Assembly: GCA_032718565.1 (NCBI GenBank)
Contig: JAVGVS010000280.1
Location: 62,001 to 126,000, forward strand
Reading direction: 5' to 3'
Length of the DNA: 64,000 bases
Source of the DNA: Distichodus sexfasciatus
Lineage: Eukaryota > Chordata > Actinopteri > Characiformes > Distichodontidae
The notes beneath the pieces were generated by a model. That model saw only the letters and a list, made by a program, of their open reading frames with translations. It was not told the origin of the DNA and did no database searches. The number at the start of each line of letters is the position of its first letter. Position 1 is the stretch's first letter. Shown here in pieces: positions 1 to 11,924 of the stretch. The translations under genes were made by a program, and so were the position numbers.

Positions 1-190
1 GGTTAATTTGTGGCAAACAGTAGAGCCAAAACATGTTGCCACAAGTTTGCAGTGGTCAGCCAATAGTGGCTAACTTGCGGCAATGTTCTGGCAACAATGG
101 CGAATTGCCACTAGTGACAAATGTATTTGTCAAAACAATTTGCCAGTAATGGCAAACTTGGAGTGAACTTTTGCAGACACAAAATTTGCT
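1..190. repeat. Degenerate short tandem repeat at the window edge
   Basis: Variants of GTGGC(A/T)AACTTG and TTGCCA recur on both strands roughly every 15-25 bases, for example near 8, 38, 66, 80, 104 and 145. This looks like an old minisatellite or foldback repeat that continues off the left edge. I do not recognise the family. Confidence 0.45.
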
Positions 191-1399
191 AGAAGTCCAC
201 ACATCAAATTTGCATGTGGAAAATATGATATTGCTGTAAATGTTCGGCGACAAGGGTAACAGCAACTGTTTGTCAGGGTTAGTGTCTATTCTGGAAAAAA
301 ATAGAAACTGTTTGAAAAGCATCCTCTAGTTTCTATACCTCAAACGATTTTAATGTGTATAAACCTACTGGTTTCTATTTACATTGTATTATATTCTCAT
401 TTCAACTTTTACTACATTTTGTACCTTAAAATACGCCAACAATGCCCCTCTGTTGAACATGGACAGGGGACACACGAAAACAGGGTCTCATTTTCCAGCC
501 GTTTTTAAAAAGAAATTTCACCACAATTTTGATTTTCACCCATGTTTTCTTATTTTCTTTTCAAAGATTTTACTCTGAGACATTGCACCAAGCAGCCACT
601 CCTGTCCTGTTGTGTTTTGTTAACCTTGATTAGTTAGTTTAACCCTCATTATCTGTTTCACCTGTCTCTGATTAATTCTCCACCTCCTGTTTACCCTGTT
701 TCTGTTTATCTACTAGTTCAGTTCAATTAAAACTCCCTTTGTAATACATACTTTATTCATATACATGTTTAGGCCTTAATTGATTTCAATAAAAATCACA
801 ATGTTTAGTGAGTGGGTGCATTCGACTTGATACAGCCGCTTACAGTGCTGGCTTAAAGCAATGCATTCTGGTATTGATGCAATGCATCTTTGTAAGATTT
901 TTTGTCCGGCTTCAGTCGACGCTGCAAAACGTCGCCACGCGTCATCGTGTCACGTGGTACAAAAACCTCGCGAGAGCAAGACACCTTAAGACAGATCCTG
1001 CAGCACCTCTCAGCCGGCTGCACAAGCTGGGAACCGCCTCTGTGACGACACAACTTTGCCCTTATTGGCTGAAGAAATTTAGGGATGCACATGATGTGTG
1101 CGACGTTTGTATTCCAGGAAGTTCCGATGCATTACCTGCTATTTCAAGAAAGAAAAATGTCCTCAATGATGCATGTTCAGTCTGTGAAGGATCCCCAGAA
1201 ACCTATGTGCGTTTGTTTTGGTTTTGACAACAAATTTTGTTAAAATTTTCTTTTCTCTTTGGTTTTGGATGTTTTCACTTTGGGGTTTTTTTTGCATTAT
1301 GTCATGTGAAGCAGTGAGAACTGGTTTTCAGACAATTCACCTTCTAAAATAAAGTAAAAAATAAATACAATTAATAATACAAGAAAACTTAATAAATAA
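191..1399. other. Intergenic; GC-richer island with promoter-like motifs at 900-1070
   Basis: No gene is recognised. Bases 900-1070 are richer in CpG than their AT-rich surroundings. They contain a CACGTG E-box (951-956), a CTCGCGAG palindrome (967-974) resembling the CGCG element bound by BANP, and an inverted CCAAT box (ATTGG, 1064-1068). An open frame of 139 codons runs 808-1227 on the + strand, but it matches no family I know and its start lies in AT-rich DNA. Confidence 0.3.
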
Positions 1400-1585
1400 A
1401 AGATATGCTCACTTTTATAGTAGTTTTTGTTAGCTGTATATTTATTGTTAGTTACTGTAATGTTGCACTGGTTTATTTGTCTAATGGTCTATTCTGTAAA
1501 GAAAGCATTCAAGTAAGAATTGCATTTGACTTTGTACACTGTACTTTGCACATATGACAATAAAAACTTAAAACCCTTGAAACAA
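1400..1585 (+). mobile_element. LINE 3' tail fragment
   Basis: The stretch ends with TTTGTACACTGTACTTTGCA, then a short spacer, ACAATAAAA and A-rich near-repeats. This is the usual ending of teleost non-LTR retrotransposons, where the polyadenylation-like AATAAA is followed by short tail repeats. Only the 3' end is visible and no coding part remains. Confidence 0.5.
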
Positions 1586-2542
1586 ATGTTTGTGACCCTT
1601 TCTGCCAGCTGTCTTTTTACACAGGGCCACTGTACACAATTGTTTGTTTGTTTTTTTCACTGAACACGGTTTGAATGAGGAGTTGGTTATTGTAAAAGAG
1701 GTAATATGTATGCAGGTGATGTTTGTATAGATTTATCTATACAAACTATTTATCTAGTTTTCATTTCTATTTTATATTCTATGTTTATTGGAACAAAAAG
1801 ACATTAAAATGTTTTCTCTCTGAAAATGTACATCTAGCATCACCTTATATGTTATCACAATATTACTTTGATTTAACTGAGTGCCATGTGTCTAGCTTTA
1901 TATTTAAGAATATCTGTTAACATCACTCAACATATTATTCAGTAAATACGCAGTGTGTAACAGTTTGCCAAACCCTTATGACATTGAGGGTAATACCCAT
2001 CTGCTAATTGTTTACAGATAAAGACATGAAATCACACAAAATTAAACTGCTGTGCAGGTTTCCCATTCAATCTTCTACTGTAACACAGTTGAATTCCCTA
2101 AATTAATCTTAATGAGTAGATTGTCAACTGATTATGCAGTTCTGTAGTGGAAAAGGTGTTGTGTTTCTGGGTAGATGGTTGGGATGATATAAAGGCTGAT
2201 AGTTTGCATTACTTGAGACATGGCAACTGAAACTGTTTCAATCACTATAACTTATTCTGAGGGTACATTGGCACTGTGTGTGTCCAAAGAAAATGCCGAA
2301 AGGCTGAGGACTGGTGAATACACAATAAGCTTTTATTTGATGATACTTGCTTGGGCAATTTGTTGGGTCAAACACTATTGTCAATACTTTTTGGGATGAT
2401 TTTCTTCAGATATAAAGTTCTTGGCCTTTCTAACACAACAGGTTAGACTTTCTATTAGCCTGTTCAACTGTACTGTCAGCCTTAATGTAGGAAAATCGTG
2501 TGGACACAGGCTGTCAGCTACTCCTCCCCTCGCAGGTTAAGC
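1586..2542. other. Intergenic AT-rich DNA, no feature recognised
   Basis: The AT-rich sequence contains only short random open frames. I see no splice-supported coding sequence, RNA gene or known repeat. Confidence 0.4.
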
Positions 2543-2551
2543 TTTATTTAT

Positions 2552-2797
2552 CTAGGCTAAAATCACCCCTCTTCTTATGTATTTGAAAAATACTACATTA
2601 AAAATGATCCATAGACCAATGCAAACTACAGGAATCGGGTTAAAAAATAATGTGAAGCATATTTTTTGGAACGTTTTAATTTTCCTTCGCTGATCTCCGT
2701 ATTCTTCATGCAAGAACACAGGAATTTCCACAATGTCCATTTCATCTGCCACGAAAATGCCAACACCATCAGCTCGGTCACTGCAGATCTTGTGCAC
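2552..2797 (-). CDS. Candidate small single-exon membrane protein (81 aa), family not recognised
   Basis: I do not recognise this ORF. The 81-residue frame has an acidic, hydrophilic first half (a run of D/E around residues 18-34), a basic patch QRRKIKTFQK (36-45), one hydrophobic segment at about 46-71 rich in F, I and V, and a basic end (KYIRR). That is the layout of a small single-pass membrane protein; an internal Met at residue 20 is an alternative start. It looks like a compact gene. On the same strand, a GGGGCGGAG box (about 2843-2851) and a CRE-like TGACGTA (about 2871-2877) lie upstream, and an AATAAA (plus-strand TTTATT at 2543-2548) begins within 10 bases of the stop codon. Against it, I have no homologue, and short AT-rich frames with hydrophobic runs arise by chance. 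It could also be a decayed retrogene. Confidence 0.25.
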   Translation of the reverse strand: MHKICSDRADGVGIFVADEMDIVEIPVFLHEEYGDQRRKIKTFQKICFTLFFNPIPVVCIGLWIIFNVVFFKYIRRGVILA

Positions 2798-2929
2798 TAC
2801 GAGCAGTAAAAGTTGTCCGGCTTGACGCCAGTCAGTTTTTTCTCCGCCCCTGCACCGTAAGATCTCATGCTACGTCACGTCAGCTGCAGACAGACCTAAG
2901 CCCATGTTGAACGCACCCAGTGTTTTTAC

Positions 2930-3420
2930 CTGTTCTCCTTTGTGCTAACATACAACAATACATTTTTACCACTTGTCCACCATTCGAGTGACGTAGGGTG
3001 GATAACTCTTCCACATAAGTCTTTAAAACCAAACAGAAAGAACAAAACAACACTGCACTAACACTAAACTAAACCTCTGGTGGCACAAGCGTTATTATGA
3101 AAAGCAGAAATACCCATTTTTATTCTTTGTCTAAAGAAGGGAAGTAGTTTTCCATGAGGATTTTGTGTTATCCAATATATTTCTAATAAAAAAGCAAATA
3201 TAATTCAGCTGTCACTTAAGGCTTCCTATGGAAACCTTATAAATTATGTGACACTGACTGATTCTAGTAGAGATGCTTCTTATTATGACTTTTACTTTTC
3301 TTCTACTGTAGTGCTTTCCTCCAGTACAGTAGTTTTACTGTTCTATGTACGTTGTTTTATTACTTATCCCGCATTTCAAGTGATGCAGGGTGGGTAATTC
3401 ACACCAAAAGAAAAATTCTT
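2930..3420. repeat. Two diverged copies of a ~45 bp motif
   Basis: Around 2968-3008 and again around 3358-3402 the sequence follows the same pattern, approximately TTACCACTTGTCCACCATTC then GAGTGACGTAGGGTGGATAA. The copies are in the same orientation, about 390 bases apart and diverged. The family is not known to me. Confidence 0.4.
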
Positions 3421-4370
3421 TGGTACTTGAATAATGTATTCCACACGTGGTGCCAGTTCCGGCATGTTCCTTTCAAGTGCTGAGTATTCGGAGGCTGGTT
3501 CTCAGCGGATAAGCCGTCTCTCTCTGCGTTTGTCCCTTAAAAATCCCCGTCGACTCGCAGAGTGACAGACCGGTTCTGCTGAGAACCTCCTCCTGTTCCA
3601 ATTACAGGCCGTGAGACAGGACTGGGGGGAGAAGAAAGCATTGTGGGTCCCAAGAAATTTAATTTTAATTAATCTTCGGTGCAAATCAGCAGCTCGATGC
3701 ACACTCCCCGAGATCGCGTCAGATCACACTCCTCTGTCTCAACAGGCATGAAATTAACAGGAACATTCTCCGGCGCGTCACCTCGGCGAGCTTAATAAAG
3801 CGGCCTGATTTTGGCTACGTGACATAACGCTGCGCTTAGCGACGAGCTGCTGTGAACGCACAGGCCCAAATGAAGCATGCAATACAGGGTTCAACAGAGC
3901 AACCAGTCATGTGTGTGTATGTGTGTGTTTGATACAGGTGTGATTAATTATTACACCGAAACAGTGGTGTTTAGATAAATAAATAACTGACTCTAGTTGA
4001 GATATTGTGCAAAAGTCTCAAGCCAACCCTCATTTCCTCCCAGAATTATACAAAATCTCTTTCTCGAGCTATTAAAAATCGAGGTAAAATGTTCAGTTAA
4101 TTCAATTAATCATGATACTGATTTGAGGTCATATCGCACAGCTGTTTATAATACATGAGTGATGTTTCATTAAATCACTGTACCTCAGTGTCTCATTTTC
4201 CAAGCAAAATATACCATATTAAAATTAGGCAAACCATTGTGAAGAAACTGTGAATATTTCTTCCAATGACCCTGCTGTCATATGCAAATGTCACATATAA
4301 AAGATTATGCAAACTTGAGATTTTTTGCGAGGGCCTGTCCTCATCTGCTTTTATGGCAAAGGTTTGGGTT
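3421..4370. other. Intergenic; CpG-bearing, non-repetitive stretch at 3480-3860
   Basis: No coding exon is supported. Bases 3480-3860 are complex, carry several CpGs and contain homeodomain-type AATTTTAATTAAT (about 3659-3671) next to E-box-like sites. This is the texture of a conserved non-coding element but is not proof of one. The rest is AT-rich with a short GT run near 3910-3930. Confidence 0.3.
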
Positions 4371-4545
4371 TGATATAAAAACTAAAAGAGTTAAAATGTT
4401 GTTTTTGGTTACCAAAGTTAATGTTAGGGATATGATTAGGTATAATTGGAACATTATTTACATCCAGTCCCTATGGGAGTCAGTGGATGGAACTCACAAA
4501 TATAGCAAGATGTAAGTAGGTGTGTGTGTGTGTTTCAAAGCGACA
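4371..4545 (+). mobile_element. Diverged copy of the GTGGGGAC-type repeat
   Basis: The segment with AACTAAAAGAGTTAAAATG, a GGTTACC-like block, TTAGGTATAATTGGAAC and TATGGGAGTCAGTGGATGG follows the inner part of the elements at 52961-53245 and 57640-57948. It ends, as they do, at a GT-rich microsatellite. The outer GTGGGGAC ends are not recognisable here. The open frame at 4282-4515 lies inside it and is not a gene. Confidence 0.5.
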
Positions 4546-5660
4546 AAGAGAGAGAGAGAGAGAGATACACTTCTCTGTACTTTCTCCTTGCAATGTGTCC
4601 TAGCAAAAAGAGAATATGACATTGCCACACGTCCTGCTCGTCTCATCTCAAATGCGCTTCATGTACGCAGATTTTTTTTAGTTTCCCTGCACATATGGAG
4701 CCCGTCGAGTGACATGACATCTCTCAAATGCCATTTTGGTAACTTAACTGTCATCACCGCATAGAGGCACTGAAACCAACTGCTGTAAAATTATCACCAT
4801 TTGCCTACAGTATTTTGCTGTTTTTTCACAACATTGTAAAATGCTGTACTTTAAAGTAATAACTGTAAATAAAAACTAATACTTGGAGAAATACAGAAAA
4901 GGGCCAGTATTACAATAATTTACAATAATTACAATAATTTACAGTGTTGTATTTTTTACCATGAAACCACCATGCCCGAAAGAGCTCCTTTCCTTTGATC
5001 TGTCTCTGTCTGAATGTTCCTTGTTTGAGTGTGTTCTGTGTCTGGACGGATAATGAGGGAACTCCAGCCTTCTAGCACTGTCAGAGAAAACAAAGCTTCA
5101 GCATGTGATGAGTGTTGACACATTGGTGTGATTTACACCTAATAATAATGATGTAATCCTTACACTACTAGGTATAAGCTTAACAAAGGTGTGTCTTTTT
5201 AAATTACATTCCTCTAGGCATGGAGGATTATATAACCACCACAATGTGTTTAGACAAATCATTAAAATGTAAATTAATATGAATAAAATCTACATCTATA
5301 AATGAATTTATACGTTTTAATCCCATTTTGAAGAATTCTAGAAGCCATATCACATTCTCGAAGCACACCAATAATATTCTAGAATATTTTTAAAAAGCAC
5401 AGACCTTAAAAAGTTATGCAAGTTTTGTAGAAATGCAATTCCACACGTCTGTGAGGTATGAAAATGTACAGATCAAGAGGTTGTGGGTTTGAATCTTACT
5501 TCCAGCACTACCATCATTAATCCCTTGAGTAAGACGTTTCATGTGCAGTTTAATTGGACGTTAAGTTGCTCCAAGAAAACTGTGCCTATAATTAGTAAAT
5601 GGAATGAAAGAAGACAAGAGAGCAAATATGGTTGCCATTTTATGCCAATATTAACTTGAA
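4546..5660. other. Intergenic AT-rich DNA with a short GA repeat
   Basis: A (GA)n run lies at about 4546-4565. A tract at 4905-4945 repeats TTTACAATAATTACAATAA. I see no gene or recognised mobile element. Confidence 0.4.
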
Positions 5661-5669
5661 CTTGACATG

Positions 5670-5965
5670 TACAATCATTCATTCATTATCTCAACTGCTT
5701 AATCCCTGTTGGGTTTGCATAGTTAGGACCGGATCCTATCCCAGGGATTTCGGAGGCGAAGTGGAGACCAGCCCTGTGCGGGCGGAAACACATGGCAAGG
5801 CACACACACTCACATACACATCTACAGGACGATTTATAGTCACCAGTCAACTACCATGTTGTTGGACTAGAAACTGGAGCAAACAGAGAAAACCTCTGCG
5901 AACATGGAAAGAGCGCGCAAGCGACCCGGGAATCCACGGTGACCACGTCACAGTGCCGCCCACAT
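5670..5965 (-). mobile_element. Mermaid-like SINE, antisense, near full length
   Basis: It begins with ATTCATTCATTATCTCAACTG, passes through CCTATCCCAGGG and a CACACACTCACA stretch, and ends at CACAGTGCCGCC. This is the reverse complement of the tRNA-headed fish SINE seen intact at 7950-8302. It is diverged and carries no protein. Confidence 0.75.
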
Positions 5966-6579
5966 GTTCAAATTTAAAAAATATTTGCTAGCTCTTGCTA
6001 GAATAAGGTTGACGGATACTGACATCGATACTGATTATTCAGAGCTGATAACCAATGTCTCTTTCGAAATGTTGAATTTTACAAACACCAAGCTCAGCTG
6101 GAACTCACCTCTTCTCCTTCATGCATTTGTGTGAGTGTGGTGTGACAACAAGGCTTCAGCATTGATTGGCTACTATTCGTGTGACATATAGCCAATCATA
6201 GACTGCTGTGAGCAGGACGTTAAATGAAGCAGCGAGTCGAGAGCAAACGGCACAGAGAGAACAGACAGCAGTGGAGCCAGAGTAGTTCACCTTGTAATTA
6301 TGTAATATTGGTGATGCTCATAATTAAACACAGATATTGATTATCTGCAAAAAGCTTAATACCGTCCCCGATAATCGGCCCGTCCGATAATCCGTCATCC
6401 CTTAATATAAATCAGCTCCGTTATCTCTCTCTCTCTAGAGTGTAGAGGGTATTGCACACTAATTAACCCTAATGACTGCACTAATCAGCTTTATAACCAA
6501 ACCACCACAGCACAGGCACCTCACCACTGCTGATATAGCCCTTCTCACTTCTAAAACTCTTACTGCCTCATTCATTTCA

Positions 6580-6615
<36 letters not shown>

Positions 6616-7550
6616 TTCCCCTTTCTCCCTTCATTGACCTCTTTCTCTGGTTCTCTCCCTCTGCCTCTGGTGGTTGTTTCGATACCGCAGCTGATGAAAA
6701 GAGGTGTGTTGCTTTCTCTGCGTTCTGAGATGATTACGGCATGGCCTCTGGCTTCACTTATTTTTAGTTGCTAAAATGAGCTGTAAATGTGAAAACGTTG
6801 GTGTTGAGAGAAGTCGTGTACCTGTTAACTGACAGTCTCTCACTGTCTTTCTCATTCTCTCATACCTGTGTATTGGTGTGTAAAGTGATGGCTGCGTCGG
6901 GCATTGCTCCACACCTTTGTTATCCCCAGTGTAGCAACACTACTAACTTAACTACATCCAACTACAACTACATTACATTATTAGTGTAGACATAGCAAAG
7001 CAATGTTTAAAACGTGGTAACTTTAAGGACGGGGGACCTCCCTGAAATGAGTTTTTGCAGGTTGGGATGCCTGCTGTAGCTTCTGACTACTATATTAAAA
7101 CAGGATGTTGACTGTAGTTTAGCTACATTTAATCCTAAGTAGTTTGTAGCCTGAAAGGTTAAGGTTTAAACATCGCTTCTTGCAACATTGATTTTTAGTG
7201 TTTAAAATAAGCTGTGAATGTGAAAACAGCCGTATTAAGAGGTGTTCGTGTTAACCAAGAGTCTCGCTCTTTCCCTCTCTTCCTCTCACACCTGTGCCTT
7301 GGTGTGAGACTGCCCTATAAGGTACAGAGATAATCCTTAAGGAACAAAGTGTGAGCCTTTGTTACATTGTGAAGGTGCAAAATCATTGATGACAGTACAA
7401 CTCTACTGTTAAAAAGATTAGACCCAAGCTGAATCAGTGGTCATGAAATCTTCATTTAAATAAAGAAATGGAATTATTGAAATAAAATAAACAAAACATA
7501 TTTTAAAGATCTCCATTCAGCTACCAGTCTATGTAGGAATACTTCTGGCA
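5966..7550. other. Intergenic; CT microsatellite and near-repeats
   Basis: A (TC)n run lies at about 6580-6613. Two related stretches (about 6715-6900 and 7170-7320) both run from TTTTTAGT through AAAATGAGCTGT or AAAATAAGCTGT and GTGAAAAC to a CT-rich block and CACACCTGTG. They look like an old local duplication. No gene is supported. Confidence 0.4.
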
Positions 7551-7552
7551 TT

Positions 7553-7745
7553 CATTCATTATCTGAACCGCTTATTCTCAACCGTGGTCGCGGGGTGGGG
7601 TGGCCCGGAGCCTATCCCGGGAACTACAGGTGCAAGGCAGGGACCAACCCTGGTCAGGCACCAACACACTGCAGGGCACACCCAATCACGCACACTCATG
7701 GGGCCAATTTAGAGACACTAGTCAATGTATATTGCATGCTTAAAT
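7553..7745 (-). mobile_element. Mermaid-like SINE, antisense, truncated
   Basis: The sequence starts with ATTCATTCATTATCTGAACC then CGCTTATTC, followed by CCTATCCCGGGAACTACAGG and the GGGCCAATTTAGAGACACTA block. It stops before the tRNA-like head, so only the 3' half of the SINE is present. Confidence 0.7.
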
Positions 7746-7829
7746 GCTTAACCAATACTTATTGGTTATTTTTATATTCACTTATATTTCAATTGCTAAT
7801 TCTTTAACCACTAGTTGCTTCCATTTAGC

Positions 7830-8515
7830 TTTTTGCTTGATTCATGTGAAACAGGGTTAATGTAATTAGTGTAATAAAGTAGTAAAAAAAAATAGTGCTT
7901 TTATGAATCTGTAATTTTACTTGTATTCGAGTACAAATGAAAGTAAGTAGGCGGCACAGTGGCCCAGTGTTTAGTACTGCTGCCTTACAGCGAGAAGGTC
8001 CTGGGTCCGAACCCTGGGTCAGCCTTGATGCCTTTCTGTGTGGAGTTTGCATGCTCTCCCTGTGTTCGCGTGGGTTTTCTACGAGTGATTCAGTTTCCTC
8101 CCACAGTCCAAAAGCATGCAATATAGGTTAATTGGCGACCCTAAATTGATCCCGTAAAGTGTGATTGTGTGAGTGTGTGTGAGTGGTGTGTTGGCTCCAG
8201 CCCAGGGTTGGTCCCCACCTTGCACCCGTAGTTCCTGGGATAGGTTCCGGTCCCCGCAAACCCAATAGTGATTAATCGGTTCCACTAATGAATGAACAAA
8301 TGAATGAAAGTAAGTAATTTATTTCACTGCTTTTAAAATGGCATTTTGTAACTAATTTTGAATCCATTTTGTAATTTGAATAGTTTTTGAAAAGATTACT
8401 TTTACTGAAGTATTTTGTTGACACCAGTACTTTTACTTGTAATTGAGTGTCATTTTTTAGCAATGCACTTGTGCTTAAGAACAAATATTCAGTACTCTCT
8501 CCACCACTGATGTAA
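7830..8515. mobile_element. hAT-like element remnant split by a SINE
   Basis: Both sides of the SINE at 7950-8302 carry TACTTTTACTTG-type sequence (for example 7910-7935 and 8396-8445). The right end, CTCTCCACCACTG near 8500, matches the usual terminus of a non-autonomous fish hAT family. The left terminus is not clear. No transposase is present. Confidence 0.45.
7950..8302 (+). mobile_element. Mermaid-like SINE, full length, with target site duplication
   Basis: This is a complete tRNA-derived retroposon. It begins GGCGGCACAGTGGCCCAGTG and has a pol III B-box-like GGTCCGAACCC at 8004-8014. It continues through GTGTGGAGTTTGCATGCTCT and TTTCCTCCCACAGTCC to a tail of AATGAATGAA repeats. A perfect 14-base duplication, AATGAAAGTAAGTA, flanks it (7936-7949 and 8303-8316), proving retroposition by a LINE-type machinery. 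The host sequence is an older hAT-like remnant, so this insertion is the younger event. Confidence 0.9.
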
Positions 8516-9465
8516 AGCACTTTGGAAAGATGCTATATTAAAAAGGTTATTATTTTTATTAATAATGTATTTTCTACCTTTCTAGTAGACCGGGAATTGT
8601 TCCACACCCCTGTCATGCTGAAACACTTTTATTGCTCACTCCAGGTCACGGAGACGCCTGGACGTAAGCGATGTCTATGTAAATCAAAGTCGTAGCCGTG
8701 CTATTGGAGAGCAGCAGATTTAAGGTTCGAGTGGAATTGCTAAACGGACAGGAAACCGATATTTGAGAAGCTAAGGGAAGAGATTGAGAGAGAAAGAGGG
8801 CAAGAAAGAATGAGAGAGTGGGGGGGAGCATTTATCATGAGGCCTGCTTAGCGCCAGCCAATTCATCCAACAGCGAGCGTAAAGTTCCGGGCCCTAAATC
8901 GACTCTGCTGCGTTAAATTAACTTGGCTCCATCCTGGACGGCCGATTTCTGCTTACAGCTACATTCACTTATCTGTGTTTACTAAGAGTGCGTAGGTAAA
9001 ACTGGATTAAAGAAGGAGTGACTAAATGAAGTGACAACTGCGTACGGTTCGGCTGTACAAAGATGAGATGACATTTGTTTTCTGCCCCCGTGATGCAACG
9101 ATTGGGTAATGTGTGTAAACATGCAGAACTCGTTCCACAAAGGATATCAAATTAAGAACAAAATATTACTCAAATCCACAAAATTGGTTGGTTCAGCTAA
9201 CGTGTTTTGTTCTAAATTGATTATTTTCTTGAATCCTTATTACTACTGGGAATTTGTGGTGCACAGAGCTGATTCTATATTTGCTTTGCAGACTCGTTAG
9301 CATTAAAAAAAAAATCAACTTCCTTCAGGCAGGACTGACTGCAGGCTTTTACTGAGTAGAGAGCGACATCTGCTGGTGGAAATTGACCATCAATTACATG
9401 CAAAATATAATATTGATATTGATATATTTATATATACACCTATATAGTCAAAAAGCACACTGTGT
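8516..9465. other. Intergenic; possible conserved stretch at 8835-8960
   Basis: A GA-rich tract lies at 8780-8825. Bases 8835-8960 are non-repetitive and CpG-bearing, with AGCGCCAGCCAATTCATCC and GCGTTAAATTAACTTGG, and could be a regulatory element. No coding sequence is supported. Confidence 0.3.
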
Positions 9466-9469
9466 CACT

Positions 9470-9790
9470 TTCTAATTTATCTTATTCATCTCCTCATGCC
9501 TCAGTGCAGTATTTGTGCAATATCTACACACTTTATTCTGTCACTGTATTTATTCTGCATTCAGAACTGCACCTTATTTACTTACTGGATATACATATTG
9601 TTTATATTTTATATTTTATTCATTTACTTATCACTTCTGTTGTTTATTGTTTTATTGTTTACTGTTAAAGTTTTATGATCATACTGTGCCGGCTTGCTTC
9701 AATCTCATGTTCTTGTACAGTGACCATAAAGGCATCTTGTATCTTGTCATGTCACACTCTCCATTACAGTTAGATGTGTAAAAAGGCTAT
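9470..9790 (+). mobile_element. LINE 3' UTR and tail fragment
   Basis: T-rich sequence with GCACCTTATTTACTTACTGG leads into a stretch ending TGACCATAAAGGCATCTTGT. This is the common ending of a teleost non-LTR element, in which TGACAATAAAGGCAT precedes the tail repeats. Overlapping hydrophobic open frames here (9462-9781) are products of the T-rich composition. Confidence 0.55.
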
Positions 9791-11441
9791 AATAAAATGA
9801 TCCGACATATGGGGCTTGGTTCAGGACAATGGGCACATCTGTGAAGGTATATGAGTTTAAGGAATTCGATACGACAAAAGAGAATTTTCACTCTTGTAAC
9901 AATTTGATGCAATTCAAGAGCTAAATAATACGTTTATTCAGATCTAAGAGTAATATATTCGCATGCTTCTCCAAAACTTTGCACATAATAAGTCTAAACC
10001 CTGAATTAATCTACTCTGGACTCACCATGAGGTGTTACATGTTGAGCTACTATCGAGATTTTAGGAGCTCCATACAATGTGACTCTAACTTGTGACTACT
10101 AAATATGATTGTCATCTGGCTTTGGGAGACTTACAGTACACATGCGAACAACAAGGACGTTGTTGTAGTGCGAGCCTCCAGTCTTGCATACCTTCTCTGG
10201 AAGGCTCTATGCCCTCTGCCAAGAGATCCAAGCTGAACAATGTGGGCATTATAACTGGCATGGTCAGACTCCCACGAGAATGGAGAGGCTACTTGGTTTT
10301 ACCGAGTTATGACGCTTTATCGATGAAAAAGCAGGGTCAAATTGCAGTGAAAATACGGCATGTCCTTAACTGTGGTATCCGAGCATCCAGAGGAGGGGAG
10401 GATGCTGATCTCTAAATGGGTAATTGGTGGAAAATTCTGCATAACAATAAAAACAGATACATCGGTTGTATCTGCCATTTCAACAGGAAACTAAACTGAA
10501 ATGTACTTGAGGTGGATTTCAAACTTTAGGAAAATAACTACAACAGATTTCCAGTATTTGTATATTTGATCTGTCCAGAATTTTGACTGTTGCTGTATTA
10601 TTTTATCCAGCAGGTTTTACACAAACTGAGTTGGACAGCGAGGTGGTGTAGCTGCTCGATGGTGTTTTGTGGCCTGTAGCTTGTCAAAAATGTCAGGGTT
10701 GCTATAGGTGATGACAGACTGATGATAATGTATTTCAACAGGTGAGAGAAATCTAAACCCAGCAGTTCCAGGCGTTGGCTAAACGACTGGTTAACTGTTT
10801 TTACCCGCAGCATTTATTAGTAAAGAACAGAGTATTTTCAAGCTGTTTAAAAATCTGCATGATCTTAAACAGCGTGTGAAGGACTTGCTCACAGTTAATA
10901 AATTCATGTGTCTCTGAATACAGATTAAAAGTATATTGTAGACTGAGGCTGAGGGCACTATTATGAGAAAAAAAAATAGTTAGAAGCCTGTTTTGTTAAA
11001 AAATGATTCCATTATAGTGTAAATTCCTCCAGCCGTGATATTCTAGGATATTCCGGAATCCCATAACGCCATGCGTCATTCTCCGGTGGGAAAATGAAAC
11101 ATTTTCGGATCATATTACAGCCCGGACTGTCAATCAGCGAATCATATTGAGTTTTGATCAGTATTCAGCATGAGATACCCTTGTTTCTAGCATCTGCAAT
11201 AAACATAAATCATGCAAAAGAAGTAAAATAATATATTTTTATTGATGATTGTATCGTTTTAACCCTGTAGCTTTACCCATACCATGTAATAGGAAGGTAA
11301 TTGTCATTTAACAAGTTGTGACTGCATGTTTAATATATAATGATACGAAAAATTTGAAAATTACTTAACTTTTCCCAAAGTTATGGTAGAGACACAGAGA
11401 TCCCTTTTTGACAGTATATATATATATATATATATATTTTT

Positions 11442-11473
<32 letters not shown>

Positions 11474-11920
11474 TTTTTAGTGAGAATTGTCCCAACTGTC
11501 AGAACATTTTTTTAATGTCAGTGTTGTTATTATTAATTTAAATGCATGCATTTACACTTGTGACAATGTCTTGGTTTAATTTGGGCCCTAATTGACATTA
11601 TCAGCCTCCTGTAAAATGGTAGTATTTTAATTTGCAGCAAAGAAAAAAACAAAAAAAATGGTCAGTTGTTAGCAGCCGCTTCCTGTTGTATCGATCACAG
11701 TAACAGCGATGTATGTAGGTGTTTAGAGTTTTGTGTCAAAACTGCATGACAGCAATGCAAACTTGATGAGGAAAAAAACGCCAAGAGGAAAGAAGAACAG
11801 TAGGTGCATGTAGCTCACTGTCAGGAGCATGCAGAAAATCCAACATTATAGCTGCTGAACCACCAAAATAATGCTCTCATACTGACAGCGCCCCTCACAG
11901 TTACAGAATATAATTAGTGT
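9791..11920. other. Intergenic; open frame of unknown status and a TA/T repeat
   Basis: A 107-codon open frame lies at 10092-10415 (+). It has no recognised domain, no clear promoter and no splice support, and I do not call it a gene. A simple repeat of (TA)n and poly-T runs 11417-11480. Confidence 0.35.
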
Positions 11921-11924
11921 AATT

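Noticed and set aside
808..1227. 139-codon frame across the CpG patch
   Set aside because: The peptide has no recognisable family, and an overlapping antisense frame is equally open; the patch is more convincing as a regulatory region than as a coding exon.
7950..8030. Possible tRNA gene (B-box GGTCCGAACCC)
   Set aside because: It is the tRNA-derived head of a SINE; the cloverleaf is not intact and the sequence continues into the SINE body and tail.
10092..10415. 107-codon open frame on the + strand
   Set aside because: No recognised domain, promoter motif or polyadenylation context; length is within chance for 64 kb read in six frames.
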